From the NCBI RefSeq assembly GCF_000364625.1, contig NZ_KB822599.1:62001-126000 (forward strand): DNA of 64,000 nucleotides. The letters run 5' to 3'. The notes under the pieces are model-generated. The model worked only from the letters and a program-made list of their open reading frames with translations, did not search any database and had not been told where the DNA came from. This document shows positions 1-10,792 of the stretch, piece by piece. Within the stretch, counting starts at the first letter, position 1. The number at the start of each line of letters is the position of its first letter. The stretch is from Pseudomonas thermotolerans DSM 14292 (GTDB taxonomy: Bacteria; Pseudomonadota; Gammaproteobacteria; Pseudomonadales; Pseudomonadaceae). A program made the translations under genes and the position numbers.

Positions 1-423
1 GAGGCCATGGACTACCTGGCCGGCTACACCGTCTGCAACGACTACGCCATCCGCGACTTCCTGGAGAACTACTACCGGCCCAACCTGCGGGTGAAGAACC
101 GCGACTGCACCACCCCGGTCGGCCCCTGGATCGTGGACGCCGCCGACGTGGCGGATCCCTCGAAGCTGACCCTGCGCACCTGGGTCAACGGCGAGCTGAA
201 ACAGGAAGGCAGCACCGCCGACATGATCTTCGACATCCCCTACCTGATCGAATACCTGTCCAGCTTCATGACCCTGCAGCCGGGCGACATGATCGCCACC
301 GGCACGCCCCAGGGCCTGGCCGACGTGCGCCCCGGTGATGAGGTGGTGGTCGAGGTGGAAGGGGTTGGCCGGCTGGTCAACCGCATCGTCAGCGAATCCG
401 AATTCTTTGCCGCGCGCAGCTAA
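1..423 (+). CDS. hpaG: HpaG-type fumarylacetoacetate-hydrolase family isomerase/decarboxylase, C-terminal part (5' end outside window)
   Basis: The reading frame is open to the left edge, so the start is missing; about 140 C-terminal residues are visible. They are typical of the FAA-hydrolase fold of the homoprotocatechuate enzymes: DYLAGYTVCNDYAIRD, the TPVGPW segment and the IATGTPQG signature. In this pathway the protein decarboxylates 5-oxopent-3-ene-1,2,5-tricarboxylate and/or isomerises its product, in the cytosol. It lies 21 bp upstream of hpaE, in the same operon. In Pseudomonas the two halves of enterobacterial HpaG are often separate genes (hpaG1, hpaG2). This is probably the second one, which cannot be settled without the upstream sequence. 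Confidence 0.85.
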   Translation, partial: EAMDYLAGYTVCNDYAIRDFLENYYRPNLRVKNRDCTTPVGPWIVDAADVADPSKLTLRTWVNGELKQEGSTADMIFDIPYLIEYLSSFMTLQPGDMIATGTPQGLADVRPGDEVVVEVEGVGRLVNRIVSESEFFAARS

Positions 424-444
424 TCGAGACAAGAGAGACAAACC

Positions 445-1905
<1,461 letters not shown>

Positions 1906-1912
1906 CCGATAA

Positions 1913-1939
1913 GGCCCCTTTCGCGCCGCGGAAGGGGCC
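1913..1939 (+). other. Intercistronic GC hairpin between hpaE and hpaD
   Basis: GGCCCCTTTC and GGAAGGGGCC form a near-perfect 10-bp stem around a 7-nt loop, seven bases after the hpaE stop. No U-run follows, so it looks more like an mRNA-stabilising or polarity element inside the operon than a strong terminator. Confidence 0.45.
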
Positions 1940-2017
1940 AAAGCCGGGAATCGCCGGGCGTGCGCAGACAATCACAAGATCACCCAGGCCCGCCGCGGCC
2001 TTGAACGGAGAATCACC

Positions 2018-2932
2018 ATGGGCAAACTCGCACTGGCTGCCAAAATCACTCACGTCCCGTCCATGTACCTGAGCGAGCTACCTGGCCCGCGCCAGGGTTT
2101 CCGCCAGGAAGCCATCGACGGCCACATCGAGATCGGCCGCCGCTGCCGCGAACTGGGCGTGGACACCATCGTGGTGTTCGACACCCACTGGCTGGTCAAC
2201 GCCGGCTACCACGTCAACTGCGCGCCGCACTTCAAGGGCCTGTACACCAGCAACGAACTGCCGCACTTCATCAGCAACATGGCGTTCGAGTTCCCCGGCA
2301 ACCCCGCGCTGGGCAAGCTGCTGGCCGCCGCCGCCACCGAGCTGGGCGTGGAAACCCTGGCCCATGACGCCACTTCCCTGGCCCCGGAATACGGCACCCT
2401 GGTGCCGATGCGCTACATGAACCAGGACCAGCACTTCAAGGTGATCTCGGTCTCGGCGCTGTGTACCTCCCACTACCTGAACGACAGCGTGCGGCTCGGC
2501 TGGGCCATGCGCAAGGCAGTGGAAGAGCACTACGACGGCACCGTGGCCTTCCTCGCCAGCGGTTCCCTGTCCCACCGCTTCGCCCAGAACGGCCAGGCCC
2601 CGGAATTCGCCACCAAAATCTGGAGCCCCTTCCTCGAGCGCCTCGACCGGCAGGTGATCGAGATGTGGCAGAACGGCGAATGGCAGGACTTCTGCGCCAT
2701 GCTCCCGGAATACGCGGTCAAGGGCCACGGCGAAGGCTTCATGCACGACACCGCCATGCTGCTGGGCGCCCTGGGCTGGAGCAACTACGACGCCAAGGTG
2801 GAGGTGATCACCCCCTACTTCGGCGCCTCCGGCACCGGCCAGATCAATGCCCTGTTCCCGGTCACCCCTCAGGCTGACTGCAGCGTACTCCCGCCCGCCC
2901 AGGCTTCCGCCGTCGCCGGCAGCCGTCTCTGA
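2018..2932 (+). CDS. hpaD: 3,4-dihydroxyphenylacetate 2,3-dioxygenase (class III extradiol, LigB family)
   Basis: 304 aa. It catalyses Fe(II)-dependent extradiol cleavage of homoprotocatechuate to 5-carboxymethyl-2-hydroxymuconic semialdehyde. The LigB-type sequence begins KITHVPSMYLSE, where His is a usual metal-ligand position. It continues through FDTHWLVNAGYHVNC and SGSLSHRF and ends with the ITPYFGASGTGQINALFPV segment. Length matches the family. The ATG is preceded by GGAGAATCACC. It sits between the semialdehyde dehydrogenase and the isomerase of the same pathway, which supports this substrate over protocatechuate. Confidence 0.92.
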   Translation: MGKLALAAKITHVPSMYLSELPGPRQGFRQEAIDGHIEIGRRCRELGVDTIVVFDTHWLVNAGYHVNCAPHFKGLYTSNELPHFISNMAFEFPGNPALGKLLAAAATELGVETLAHDATSLAPEYGTLVPMRYMNQDQHFKVISVSALCTSHYLNDSVRLGWAMRKAVEEHYDGTVAFLASGSLSHRFAQNGQAPEFATKIWSPFLERLDRQVIEMWQNGEWQDFCAMLPEYAVKGHGEGFMHDTAMLLGALGWSNYDAKVEVITPYFGASGTGQINALFPVTPQADCSVLPPAQASAVAGSRL

Positions 2933-2945
2933 GGAAGCACCGACC

Positions 2946-3356
2946 ATGCCCCATCTGGTTTTGCTCTATACCCCCGACGTCGAGCGGGATGTGGACATCA
3001 GCCGCCTGTGCCGGGCACTGGCGGACTGCATGCTGGAACAGCGCGACGAGAACGGCAGGGCGGCATTCCCCACCGGCGGCACCCGCGTGCTGGCCTACCC
3101 GGCGGCGCACTGCGCGGTGGCCGACGGCAAGGGCGACTACGGCTTCCTCTATGCCAACCTGCGCATGGGGGCTGGGCGTAGCCAGCTGGTGCACAAACAG
3201 GTCGGCGACAGCCTGCTGAAGGTTCTGCGCGAGCACCTCGACGCCCTGCTCGCGCAGCGCCCGGTGGGCGTCACCCTGCAGATCGACGAAAGCCCCGGTC
3301 AGGTCTACGACGCCAAGCACAGTTCCCTGCACCCGCTTTTCAACAAGGCACCCTGA
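2946..3356 (+). CDS. hpaF: 5-carboxymethyl-2-hydroxymuconate delta-isomerase
   Basis: 136 aa starting [15 protein letters not shown]. Removal of Met1 exposes the N-terminal proline used as catalytic base by the CHMI/4-oxalocrotonate tautomerase superfamily. The frame is open further upstream, but this start is chosen because of that Pro1, because GAGGAAGCACC precedes it, and because it leaves a 13-bp gap after hpaD. It isomerises the dehydrogenase product before decarboxylation by HpaG. Its stop is two bases from the hpaH start. Confidence 0.9.
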   Translation: MPHLVLLYTPDVERDVDISRLCRALADCMLEQRDENGRAAFPTGGTRVLAYPAAHCAVADGKGDYGFLYANLRMGAGRSQLVHKQVGDSLLKVLREHLDALLAQRPVGVTLQIDESPGQVYDAKHSSLHPLFNKAP

Positions 3357-3358
3357 AC

Positions 3359-4162
3359 ATGCTCGACGCATCCATCATCCAACAGGCCGCGGCGCGTCTG
3401 GACGTCGCCGAACGCACCCGCCAGCAGATCCGCCAGTTCTCCCTGGACTACCCGGAAATCGACATCGACGACGCCTATGCCATCCAGCGCGCCTGGGTAG
3501 CCCAGAAGATCCGCGACGGGCGCAAGCTGGTCGGCCACAAGATCGGCCTGACCTCGCGCGCCATGCAGGTCTCCTCGAACATCACCGAGCCGGACTACGG
3601 CGCCCTGCTGGACGACATGTTCTTCGAGGAAGGCAGCGACATCCCCTTCCAGCGCTTCATCGTGCCGCGCGTCGAGGTGGAGCTGGCCTTCATCCTCGGC
3701 AAGCCGCTGAAGGGCCCCAACGTGACCCTGTTCGACGTGCTCGAGGCCACCGAATGGGTGATCCCGGCCCTGGAGATCATCGACGCGCGCATCCAGCAGA
3801 TCGACCCGGACACCCAGGTTACCCGCAAGGTGTTCGACACCATCTCCGACAACGCCGCCAACGCCGGCGTGGTCATGGGCGGGCGCGCGGTACGTCCCAC
3901 CGACATCGACCTGCGCCGCGTCGCCGCGGTGCTCTACCGCAACGGCGTGATCGAGGAGTCCGGCGTCTCCGCCGCGGTGCTCAATCACCCGGCCAAGGGC
4001 GTCGCCTGGCTGGCCAACAAGCTGGCCCCCTACGACGTCACCCTGGAAGCCGGGCAGATCATCCTCGGCGGCTCCTTCACCCGCCCGGTGGCCGCCCGCC
4101 CCGGCGACACCTTCCACGTCGACTACGACCAGCTCGGCTGCATCGCCTGCCGCTTCGTCTGA
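3359..4162 (+). CDS. hpaH: 2-oxo-hept-4-ene-1,7-dioate hydratase
   Basis: 267 aa, Mg2+-dependent hydratase of the MhpD/HpaH branch of the FAA-hydrolase superfamily. Family segments visible are [28 protein letters not shown] and [10 protein letters not shown], with acidic metal-binding residues in the E-V-E pattern. It hydrates 2-oxohept-4-ene-1,7-dioate to the 4-hydroxy compound cleaved by HpaI. It is almost contiguous with hpaF (2-bp gap), indicating co-transcription and probably coupled translation. Confidence 0.92.
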   Translation: MLDASIIQQAAARLDVAERTRQQIRQFSLDYPEIDIDDAYAIQRAWVAQKIRDGRKLVGHKIGLTSRAMQVSSNITEPDYGALLDDMFFEEGSDIPFQRFIVPRVEVELAFILGKPLKGPNVTLFDVLEATEWVIPALEIIDARIQQIDPDTQVTRKVFDTISDNAANAGVVMGGRAVRPTDIDLRRVAAVLYRNGVIEESGVSAAVLNHPAKGVAWLANKLAPYDVTLEAGQIILGGSFTRPVAARPGDTFHVDYDQLGCIACRFV

Positions 4163-4169
4163 GTCCCGC

Positions 4170-4199
4170 GCGGCGGATTCCCGGCCCGGAGTCCGCCGC
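4170..4199 (+). other. Intercistronic hairpin between hpaH and hpaI
   Basis: GCGGCGGA (4170-4177) pairs with TCCGCCGC (4192-4199) across a 14-nt loop in the 55-bp hpaH-hpaI gap. No T-run follows. It may stabilise mRNA ends or set relative expression; function is not known. Confidence 0.4.
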
Positions 4200-4217
4200 A
4201 CCGCGCAGGAGCCCACC

Positions 4218-5024
4218 ATGGACATGCCCATCAACACCTTCAAACAGCGCCTGCAAGCCGGCGAGCCGCTGATCGGCCTGTGGCTCGGCCTGGCCGATCC
4301 CTACTGCGCCGAGCTGGCCGCCAACGCCGGCTTCGACTGGCTGCTGATCGACGGCGAGCACGCCCCCAACGACCTGCGCGGCATGCTCGGCCAGCTGCAG
4401 GCCATCGCCCCCTACCCCAGCCAGGCGGTGATCCGCCCGGTAATCGGCGACACCGCGCTGATCAAGCAACTGCTCGACATCGGCGCGCAGACCCTGCTGG
4501 TGCCCATGGTGGAAAGTGCCGCCCAGGCCCGCGAGCTGGCCCGCGCCATGCGCTATCCACCACAGGGCATCCGCGGGGTGGGCAGCGCCCTGGCCCGCGC
4601 CTCGCGCTGGAACAGCATCCCCGGCTACCTGGACAAGGCCGACGAACAGATGTGCCTGCTGGTGCAGATCGAGAACCTCACCGGTCTGGCCAACCTGGAC
4701 GAGATACTCGCGGTGGACGGCGTCGACGGCGTGTTCATCGGTCCGGCCGACCTCAGCGCGGCCATGGGCCACCGCGGCAACCCCGGGCATCCCGAGGTGC
4801 AGGCCGCCATCGAGGACGCCATAGTGCGCATCGGCAAGGCCGGCAAGGCCGCCGGCATTCTCAGCGCCGACCAGCAGCTGGCCCGCCGCTACCTGGAGCT
4901 CGGTGCCCGCTTCGTCGCCGTGGGCGTCGACACCACCATCCTGATGCGCGGCCTGCAGAGCCTGGCGGCGGCCTTCAAGGGCAATGCCCAGGAAGCCCCG
5001 GCCAGCGGCGGCAGCGTCTACTGA
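4218..5024 (+). CDS. hpaI: 4-hydroxy-2-oxoheptane-1,7-dioate aldolase
   Basis: 268 aa class II pyruvate aldolase of the HpcH/HpaI family. It splits 4-hydroxy-2-oxoheptanedioate into pyruvate and succinic semialdehyde. The catalytic His lies in [11 protein letters not shown], the metal-binding glutamate in [10 protein letters not shown], and the pyruvate-binding loop is [12 protein letters not shown]. The ATG at 4218 follows CAGGAGCCCACC; an in-frame ATG six bases later is less well spaced. The next gene oxidises the succinic semialdehyde it releases, so the operon is self-contained. Confidence 0.93.
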   Translation: MDMPINTFKQRLQAGEPLIGLWLGLADPYCAELAANAGFDWLLIDGEHAPNDLRGMLGQLQAIAPYPSQAVIRPVIGDTALIKQLLDIGAQTLLVPMVESAAQARELARAMRYPPQGIRGVGSALARASRWNSIPGYLDKADEQMCLLVQIENLTGLANLDEILAVDGVDGVFIGPADLSAAMGHRGNPGHPEVQAAIEDAIVRIGKAGKAAGILSADQQLARRYLELGARFVAVGVDTTILMRGLQSLAAAFKGNAQEAPASGGSVY

Positions 5025-5047
5025 TCCATCGACCAAAAGAGAACGCC

Positions 5048-6508
5048 ATGCAACTCAGCGATCCGTCCCTGCTGCACGAGCAGGCCTATATCGACGGCCA
5101 GTGGCTGGAGGCCGACGACGGCGCGCGCTTCGTCGTCAGCAACCCGGCCAACGGCGAGCCCATCGCCCGGGTGGCCGACCTCGGCCGGGCAGAGACCGCA
5201 CGGGCCATCGCCGCCGCCAGGGCCGCCCTGCCCGCCTGGAGCGCCATGACCGCCAAGGAGCGCAGCGCCATCCTGCGCCGCTGGTACGAACTGATCATGG
5301 CCAACCGCGAGGATCTGGCTCGCCTGCTCAGCTGGGAACAGGGCAAGCCCCTGGCGGAGAGCCGCGGCGAGATCGCCTATGGCGCCAGCTTCATCGAATG
5401 GTTCGCCGAGGAGGCCAAGCGGATCTATGGCGACCTCATTCCCACCGACCGGCAGAGCCGCCGCCTGGTGGTGCTCAAGCAGCCCATCGGCGTGGTGGCC
5501 GCCATCACCCCCTGGAACTTCCCCAATGCCATGATCACCCGCAAGGTGGGCCCGGCCCTGGCCGCCGGCTGCAGCGTGGTGCTCAAGCCGGCTCCGGAAA
5601 CCCCGCTGTCGGCCCTAGCCCTGGCCGCGCTGGGCGAGCGCGCCGGCCTGCCGGCCGGGGTGCTGAACGTCGTCACCGGTACCGATGCCCAGGCCATCGG
5701 CGGAGAGCTGACCCGCAACCCGGAGGTGCGCAAGCTGTCCTTCACCGGCTCCACCGCGGTCGGCAAGCTGCTCATGGCGCAGTGCGCCGAGACCGTCAAG
5801 AAGGTCAGCCTGGAGCTGGGCGGCAACGCCCCCTTCATCGTCTTCGCGGACGCCGACCTGGATGCCGCAGTGCAGGGCGCCCTGGCCTCCAAGTTCCGCA
5901 ACAGCGGGCAGACCTGCGTGTGCACCAACCGCCTGCTGGTCCAGGACGGCATCTACGAGGCTTTCACCCAGCGCCTGGTCGCCGCGGTGCAGGCCCTCAA
6001 GGTCGCCCCGGCTGAGGACGAGGAGGCCCAGCAGGGGCCGCTCATCAATGCCCGGGCGGTGGCCAAGGTGGAAGCCCATATCGCCGATGCCCTGGACAAG
6101 GGGGCCAAACTGCTGAGCGGAGGCAAACCCCATGCTCTGGGCGGCAATTTCTTCGAACCCACCGTGCTCGGCGAGGTGACCCCGCAGATGCGGGTGGCCC
6201 GCGAGGAGACCTTCGGCCCCCTGGCTCCGGTGTTCCGCTTCAGCAGCGAAGCCGAGGCCATCGCCATGGCCAACGACAGCGAGTTCGGTCTGGCCGCCTA
6301 TGTCTACACCCGCGACCTGGCCCGCGCATGGCGGGTCAGCGAGGCGCTGGAATACGGCATGGTGGGCCTCAACGAAGGGCTGATCTCCACCGAGCTGGCG
6401 CCCTTCGGCGGTATCAAGCAATCCGGCCTGGGCCGCGAGGGCTCCAAGTACGGCATCGACGACTACATCGAACAGAAATACATGTGCCTGGGCCTCGGCA
6501 GCGTCTGA
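5048..6508 (+). CDS. gabD: NAD(P)+-dependent succinate-semialdehyde dehydrogenase
   Basis: 486 aa aldehyde dehydrogenase. Catalytic Glu256 (SLELGGN) and Cys290 (GQTCVCTNR) are present, with the CVCTNR signature of SSADH. TPWNFPNAM and FTGSTAVGK form the cofactor site. The frame is open far upstream through hpaI, but the ATG at 5048 after AAAAGAGAACGCC gives the normal family start. In this operon it converts the aldolase product succinic semialdehyde to succinate for the TCA cycle. It resembles GabD/Sad; a paralogue in a gab locus elsewhere is likely. Confidence 0.88.
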   Translation: MQLSDPSLLHEQAYIDGQWLEADDGARFVVSNPANGEPIARVADLGRAETARAIAAARAALPAWSAMTAKERSAILRRWYELIMANREDLARLLSWEQGKPLAESRGEIAYGASFIEWFAEEAKRIYGDLIPTDRQSRRLVVLKQPIGVVAAITPWNFPNAMITRKVGPALAAGCSVVLKPAPETPLSALALAALGERAGLPAGVLNVVTGTDAQAIGGELTRNPEVRKLSFTGSTAVGKLLMAQCAETVKKVSLELGGNAPFIVFADADLDAAVQGALASKFRNSGQTCVCTNRLLVQDGIYEAFTQRLVAAVQALKVAPAEDEEAQQGPLINARAVAKVEAHIADALDKGAKLLSGGKPHALGGNFFEPTVLGEVTPQMRVAREETFGPLAPVFRFSSEAEAIAMANDSEFGLAAYVYTRDLARAWRVSEALEYGMVGLNEGLISTELAPFGGIKQSGLGREGSKYGIDDYIEQKYMCLGLGSV

Positions 6509-6564
6509 GGCCCGGAGCGGCCCTTTCCTCGTTACTCGTTTCAGCCCTACCTCGGGCCTTTTTT
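6508..6564 (+). terminator. Probable terminator at end of hpa operon
   Basis: AGGCCCG (6508-6514) can pair with CGGGCCT (6553-6559), followed directly by a T-run TTTTTTA. The loop is long (38 nt), so the strength is uncertain. Confidence 0.5.
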
Positions 6565-6627
6565 ATGTCCGGCCCGCCTACCGGCAAGCCGCACTCCCAT
6601 TCACCGACATCATGACGGAGCCCCAGC

Positions 6628-7104
6628 ATGCATCCCCTTCTTCGTCAGCAAGTCTCCATCAGCCTGCGTCTGGCCATGCACGCCCTGCAGGCCGCCGTGG
6701 ATGAAGCCGAACGCCAGGGCGTACGCATCAGCATAGTGGTGGTCGATGCCGCCGGCCGACCGATCCATACCGCGCACATGGACGGTGCGCCCCTGCCCTC
6801 GCAGGAGATCGCCCTGAACAAAGCGCGCACCGCCGTGGGCTTCGGCCTTCCCACCTCGGCCTGGACGCAACGCCTGGAGCGCTGCTCGGCAGCCGTGCGT
6901 CAGGGGCTGCCGCTGCAGCCGGGGCTGGCGCTGTTCGGGGGCGGCAAGCCCTTCCGGCATGCCGGCCAGGTCATCGGCGCCATCGGCGTCTCGGGCGCCT
7001 CCGAGGAACTCGACAGGACCTGCGCGCAGGCCGCCGTGGAGCGGGTCGAGACGCTGCTCGCAGCCACGGAGCCACCCTTGGGGGGTTCATCCGACCGGAC
7101 ATGA
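6628..7104 (+). CDS. GlcG/HbpS family (DUF336) haem-degrading-like protein
   Basis: 158 aa, cytosolic. The DUF336 fold is recognisable: SLRLAMHALQAAVDEAERQG, VVVVDAAGRPIHTAHMDGA, the conserved SQEIALNKARTAVGFG and a C-terminal GAIGVSGASEELD. Family members include GlcG of glycolate loci and the haem-binding HbpS; the biochemical role of most is unknown. It is separate from the hpa operon (about 120 bp, with a probable terminator between), so a role in aromatic catabolism is only a guess. The C-terminus is extended by a poorly conserved tail. Confidence 0.7.
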   Translation: MHPLLRQQVSISLRLAMHALQAAVDEAERQGVRISIVVVDAAGRPIHTAHMDGAPLPSQEIALNKARTAVGFGLPTSAWTQRLERCSAAVRQGLPLQPGLALFGGGKPFRHAGQVIGAIGVSGASEELDRTCAQAAVERVETLLAATEPPLGGSSDRT

Positions 7105-7200
7105 CCTGCCGGCCCCGGTCGCCGGGGGACGACATCACCGAGGCACGGCCGCTGGCCGACTCCAGCGAGCCACAGCGCAGATGGTCGATCACCGCAGGCG

Positions 7201-7500
7201 GTCAGGCTCGAGGAGTTGCTGGCGACCCATGCCCCTCTGGCCATCGTCCATCTGCTCAGAAGCGCCAAGGACATCTGGTTGCCCCTCCGTTCAGGAAGGC
7301 GCGCGGCGCTGGCGGCCGTGGTATCGGATGGCGATCGATGGCGGCATCCTCGCCTCGGCCATCTTCCCCCTCGACACCGGGTCCTCGAGGGCGTCAACGA
7401 CCGCATCGAGGTCATCAAGCGCATGGCCTACGGTTTCCGCGACCCGGCCTGTTTCTTCCTCAAGATCAAAGCCGCCTTCCCCGGAAGGTGCGATGATCCT
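7201..7500 (+). pseudogene. ISL3-family transposase remnant (C-terminal fragment)
   Basis: In one frame the sequence reads VRLEELLATHAPLAIV, then SAKDIWLP, and after a decayed middle EGVNDRIEVIKRMAYGFRD followed by FFLKIKAAFPG. The last block is the characteristic C-terminus of ISL3-type transposases. The N-terminal two thirds are absent and the middle is degenerate, so it cannot be functional. No terminal inverted repeats were recognised around it. It marks an old insertion between the hpa locus and the GGDEF/EAL gene. Confidence 0.7.
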
Positions 7501-7796
7501 TTTTCTTTGCCCGCGAAAAGGCCGTCGGCCGCTCCGCGCCAGCAAGACAGTTCGTCGGACAGCCACTAAAGTCAGGGGTGCGGCACGCCCCTTGCAAATG
7601 CCCGATAGGAGATAATTGTCGGACAGGCGTCTCAAGACCTGGTCACTGGCACCGACACATAGCAGCAGACAATTTAAGGACATTGCCGCCGCATTCCGTC
7701 AGGCGCAGCCGTAATGGCCCTTTGACTGCACGCTGCCGTTTGCCAATACTCATGCGGTTGCGCCTCGCTGCCGGCACGGAACAAGGAAATAGGCAC

Positions 7797-9869
7797 TTGA
7801 AGCTGGAATCCGGACACAGCCTGTCACTCAAGCTGCTGCGCGTGGTGCTGCTGTCGGCGCTGATCGTCGGGGTGGTGCTCAGCTGCGGACAGATCACTTT
7901 CGACGCCTACAAGACCCGCAGCGCCATCGCCACCGACGCCCAGCGAATCCTCGACATGTTCCGCGACCCCTCGACCCAGGCGGTGTACAGCCTGGACCGC
8001 GAGATGGGCATGCAGGTCATCGAGGGCCTGTTCCAGAACGAGGCGATCCGCCACGCGGCCATCGGCCACCCCAACGAGCCCATGCTGGCGGAGAAGAGCC
8101 GCAAGCTGTCCGCCCTGCCAACCCGCTGGCTGACCGATCCGATCCTCGGCAAGGAGCGTACCTTCACCACCCCGCTGATCGGCCGCGCCCCCTACAGCGA
8201 GTACTACGGCGACCTGACCATCACCCTGGACACCGCCCCGTACGGCCAGGACTTCGTCGCCAGCTCGGTGATCATCTTCATCTCCGGGGTGCTGCGCGCC
8301 CTGGCCATGGCCTTGGTGCTCTACCTCGTCTACCACTGGCTGCTGACCCGCCCGCTGTCGAAGATCATCGAGCACCTCTCCAGCATCAACCCGGACCGCC
8401 CCAGCGAACACAAGCTGCCAATGCTGCGCGGCCACGAGAACAACGAGCTGGGCCTGTGGATCAACACCGCCAACCAACTGCTCGCCTCCATCGAGCGCAA
8501 CACCCAGCTGCGCCGCGAGGCGGAGAACAGCCTGCTGCGCATGTCCCAGTACGACTTCCTCACCGGACTGCCGAACCGCCAGCAGCTGCAGCAGCAGCTC
8601 GACCAGATCCTCGCCGACGCCGGCCGCCTGCAACGCCGTGTGGCGGTGCTGTGCGTCGGCCTCGACGACTTCAAGGGCATCAACGAGCAGTTCAGCTACC
8701 AGACCGGCGACCAACTGCTGCTCGCCCTCTCCGACCGTCTGCGCAGCCACAGCGGCCGGCTCGGAGCCCTAGCGCGCCTCGGCGGCGACCAGTTCGCCCT
8801 GGTCCAGGCCGACATCGAGCAGCCCTACGAAGCCGCCGAGTTGGCGCAGAGCGTGCTCGACGACCTCGAGGCGCCCTTCCGGCTCGACCAGCAGGAAGTA
8901 CGTCTGCGCGCCACCATCGGCATTACCCTGTTCCCCGAGGACGGTGACAGCACCGAGAAGCTGCTGCAGAAGGCCGAGCAGACCATGACCCTGGCCAAGA
9001 GTCGCTCGCGCAACCGCTACCAGTTCTACATCGCCAGCGTGGACAGCGAGATGCGCCGGCGCCGCGAGCTGGAGAAGGACCTGCGCGAGGCCCTGGCGCA
9101 GAACCAGTTGCACCTGGTCTACCAGCCCCAGGTGGACTACCGCGACCACCGGGTGGTCGGCGTCGAGGCCCTGCTGCGCTGGCAACACCCGGTGCACGGC
9201 TTCGTCGCCCCGGACCTGTTCATCCCACTGGCCGAGCAGAACGGCAGCATCATCCCGATCGGCGAGTGGATCCTCGACCAGGCCTGCAGGCAGCTGCGCG
9301 AATGGCACGATCTGGGCTTCAGCGACCTGCGCATGGCCATCAACCTGTCCACCGTGCAGCTGCACCACGCCGAGCTGCCGCGGGTGGTACACAACCTCAT
9401 GCAGATCTACCGCCTGCCGCACGGCTGCCTGGAGCTGGAGGTCACCGAGACCGGCCTGATGGACGACATCAGCACCGCCGCCCAGCACCTGCTCAGCCTG
9501 CGGCGCACCGGCGCGCTGATCGCCATCGACGACTTCGGGACCGGCTACTCCTCGCTGAGCTACCTGAAGAGCCTGCCGCTGGACAAGATCAAGATCGACA
9601 AGAGCTTCGTCCAGGACCTTCTGGAAGACGAGGACGACGCCACCATCGTTCGCGCCATCATCCAGCTCGGCAAGAGCCTCGGCATGCAGGTGATCGCCGA
9701 GGGCGTGGAAACCGCCGAGCAGGAGGCCTACATCATCGCCCAGGGCTGCAACGAGGGTCAGGGGTACCTGTACAGCAAGCCGCTGCCGGCCCGAGAGCTG
9801 ACCCAGCTCCTCAAGCACGCCCAGCGCCTGAGCCTCGCCCCGGCCGCCTCCAAGCCGGCCGCGCTCTGA
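7797..9869 (+). CDS. Membrane-bound GGDEF/EAL protein, probable c-di-GMP phosphodiesterase with degenerate GGDEF
   Basis: 690 aa from a TTG start preceded by AAGGAAAT; an open frame extends upstream but lacks protein-like character. Residues ~9-30 and ~158-180 are membrane segments flanking a periplasmic sensor of ~130 aa. A HAMP-like linker, a GGDEF domain and an EAL domain follow. The diguanylate cyclase signature reads GGDQF at 329-333, so cyclase activity is doubtful. The EAL site (E457-A-L-L-R) and the DDFGTGYSSL loop are intact, supporting c-di-GMP hydrolysis at the inner membrane. It stands alone, downstream of the ISL3 remnant. Confidence 0.88.
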   Translation: MKLESGHSLSLKLLRVVLLSALIVGVVLSCGQITFDAYKTRSAIATDAQRILDMFRDPSTQAVYSLDREMGMQVIEGLFQNEAIRHAAIGHPNEPMLAEKSRKLSALPTRWLTDPILGKERTFTTPLIGRAPYSEYYGDLTITLDTAPYGQDFVASSVIIFISGVLRALAMALVLYLVYHWLLTRPLSKIIEHLSSINPDRPSEHKLPMLRGHENNELGLWINTANQLLASIERNTQLRREAENSLLRMSQYDFLTGLPNRQQLQQQLDQILADAGRLQRRVAVLCVGLDDFKGINEQFSYQTGDQLLLALSDRLRSHSGRLGALARLGGDQFALVQADIEQPYEAAELAQSVLDDLEAPFRLDQQEVRLRATIGITLFPEDGDSTEKLLQKAEQTMTLAKSRSRNRYQFYIASVDSEMRRRRELEKDLREALAQNQLHLVYQPQVDYRDHRVVGVEALLRWQHPVHGFVAPDLFIPLAEQNGSIIPIGEWILDQACRQLREWHDLGFSDLRMAINLSTVQLHHAELPRVVHNLMQIYRLPHGCLELEVTETGLMDDISTAAQHLLSLRRTGALIAIDDFGTGYSSLSYLKSLPLDKIKIDKSFVQDLLEDEDDATIVRAIIQLGKSLGMQVIAEGVETAEQEAYIIAQGCNEGQGYLYSKPLPARELTQLLKHAQRLSLAPAASKPAAL

Positions 9870-9887
9870 ATCGCCGGGTAGCGCCGC

Positions 9888-10790
9888 CTAGAAGTGGCGG
9901 ATGCCGAGCAGCCAGGCGGTGGCCAGCGCGCCGCCGAAGCACAGCACCACGCCGGCGGCGGCCTGCCAATAGATGCCGCGAATGATCTCGTCCTCGCCGG
10001 CGTTGGCGAGGATGAAGGGACGTGATTCGCCGGGCTTGGCCATGAGGTTCAGCGCCGGCCGGGCGCAGGCCTCGCGGTACCGCTGCTCGGCCTCCAGCTG
10101 CGCGGCCAGGCGTACCTGGGCCCACTCCGACTCGCTCAGCCGGCCGTCGCCGTCGCGGTCGAAGCGCGCCAGCAGGGCGGAAAAATCCTCCTTCCATTCA
10201 CGGATCAACGCCTTCTGCGCGGCGACCGCATCGAAGCCCTGGTGGGCGCCACCCAGGGTACGGAACTCACCGATGGCATACAGCGGCTGACCGGCGTGCA
10301 GGCGCTCCTCGACGTAGCGGTAGCGCTTGCCGGCCGACAGCCAGGCGAGCAGGCCTCTGGCCGCCGGGCCGCGCGGATGGCGCTGGCTGCCCTGCCAGCG
10401 CTCCCGCACCATGGGCCGTACCTCGGCGCCGCGCGGGTCGATCAGGCATTCGCCGGTGCCATCGTCGAGCCGCAACCAGGCCTCGCTGCTGCCGCTTTCC
10501 AGCAGCCGCCAGTGCTTGCGACCGCTCTGCGTGGAGCGGAGCTCCTCGATGCGGTAGCGCCACCACAGGCAGGGCTTGCCGCTCAGCGGTGCCTGGACCT
10601 GCGCCTCGGGCAGCGCCTTGAGCACGCCGTACAGCTCCACGTAGCCCTGCGCCGCGGAACGGATCTTCGAGGTGGGGGTGTCCTGCAGGTGGCGCGCCCG
10701 CGACCAGTGGCGCAGGGTCCACCAGGCGCCGCCGAGGCAGGCGCCGACGCTGAAGGCCAGAGAAACGGCCTGTCCGGCGAGATCCTGCAT
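9888..10790 (-). CDS. GIDE-domain membrane protein with an EF-hand-like loop
   Basis: 300 aa with a membrane segment near each end (about 8-25 and 275-295). The central region resembles the GIDE domain first named in E3-ligase-like proteins (SKIRSAAQGYVELYG, PLSGKPCLWWRYRIE, TGECLIDPRGAEV, KRYRYVEERLHAGQPLYAIGEF). No RING finger is present. Residues near 210 read DRDGDGRLSESEW, a canonical 12-residue EF-hand calcium loop. It follows lemA by two bases on the same strand, the usual LemA/GIDE pairing in bacteria. The function of the pair is unknown; an envelope role is an inference. Confidence 0.75.
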   Translation of the reverse strand: MQDLAGQAVSLAFSVGACLGGAWWTLRHWSRARHLQDTPTSKIRSAAQGYVELYGVLKALPEAQVQAPLSGKPCLWWRYRIEELRSTQSGRKHWRLLESGSSEAWLRLDDGTGECLIDPRGAEVRPMVRERWQGSQRHPRGPAARGLLAWLSAGKRYRYVEERLHAGQPLYAIGEFRTLGGAHQGFDAVAAQKALIREWKEDFSALLARFDRDGDGRLSESEWAQVRLAAQLEAEQRYREACARPALNLMAKPGESRPFILANAGEDEIIRGIYWQAAAGVVLCFGGALATAWLLGIRHF

Positions 10791-10792
10791 AC

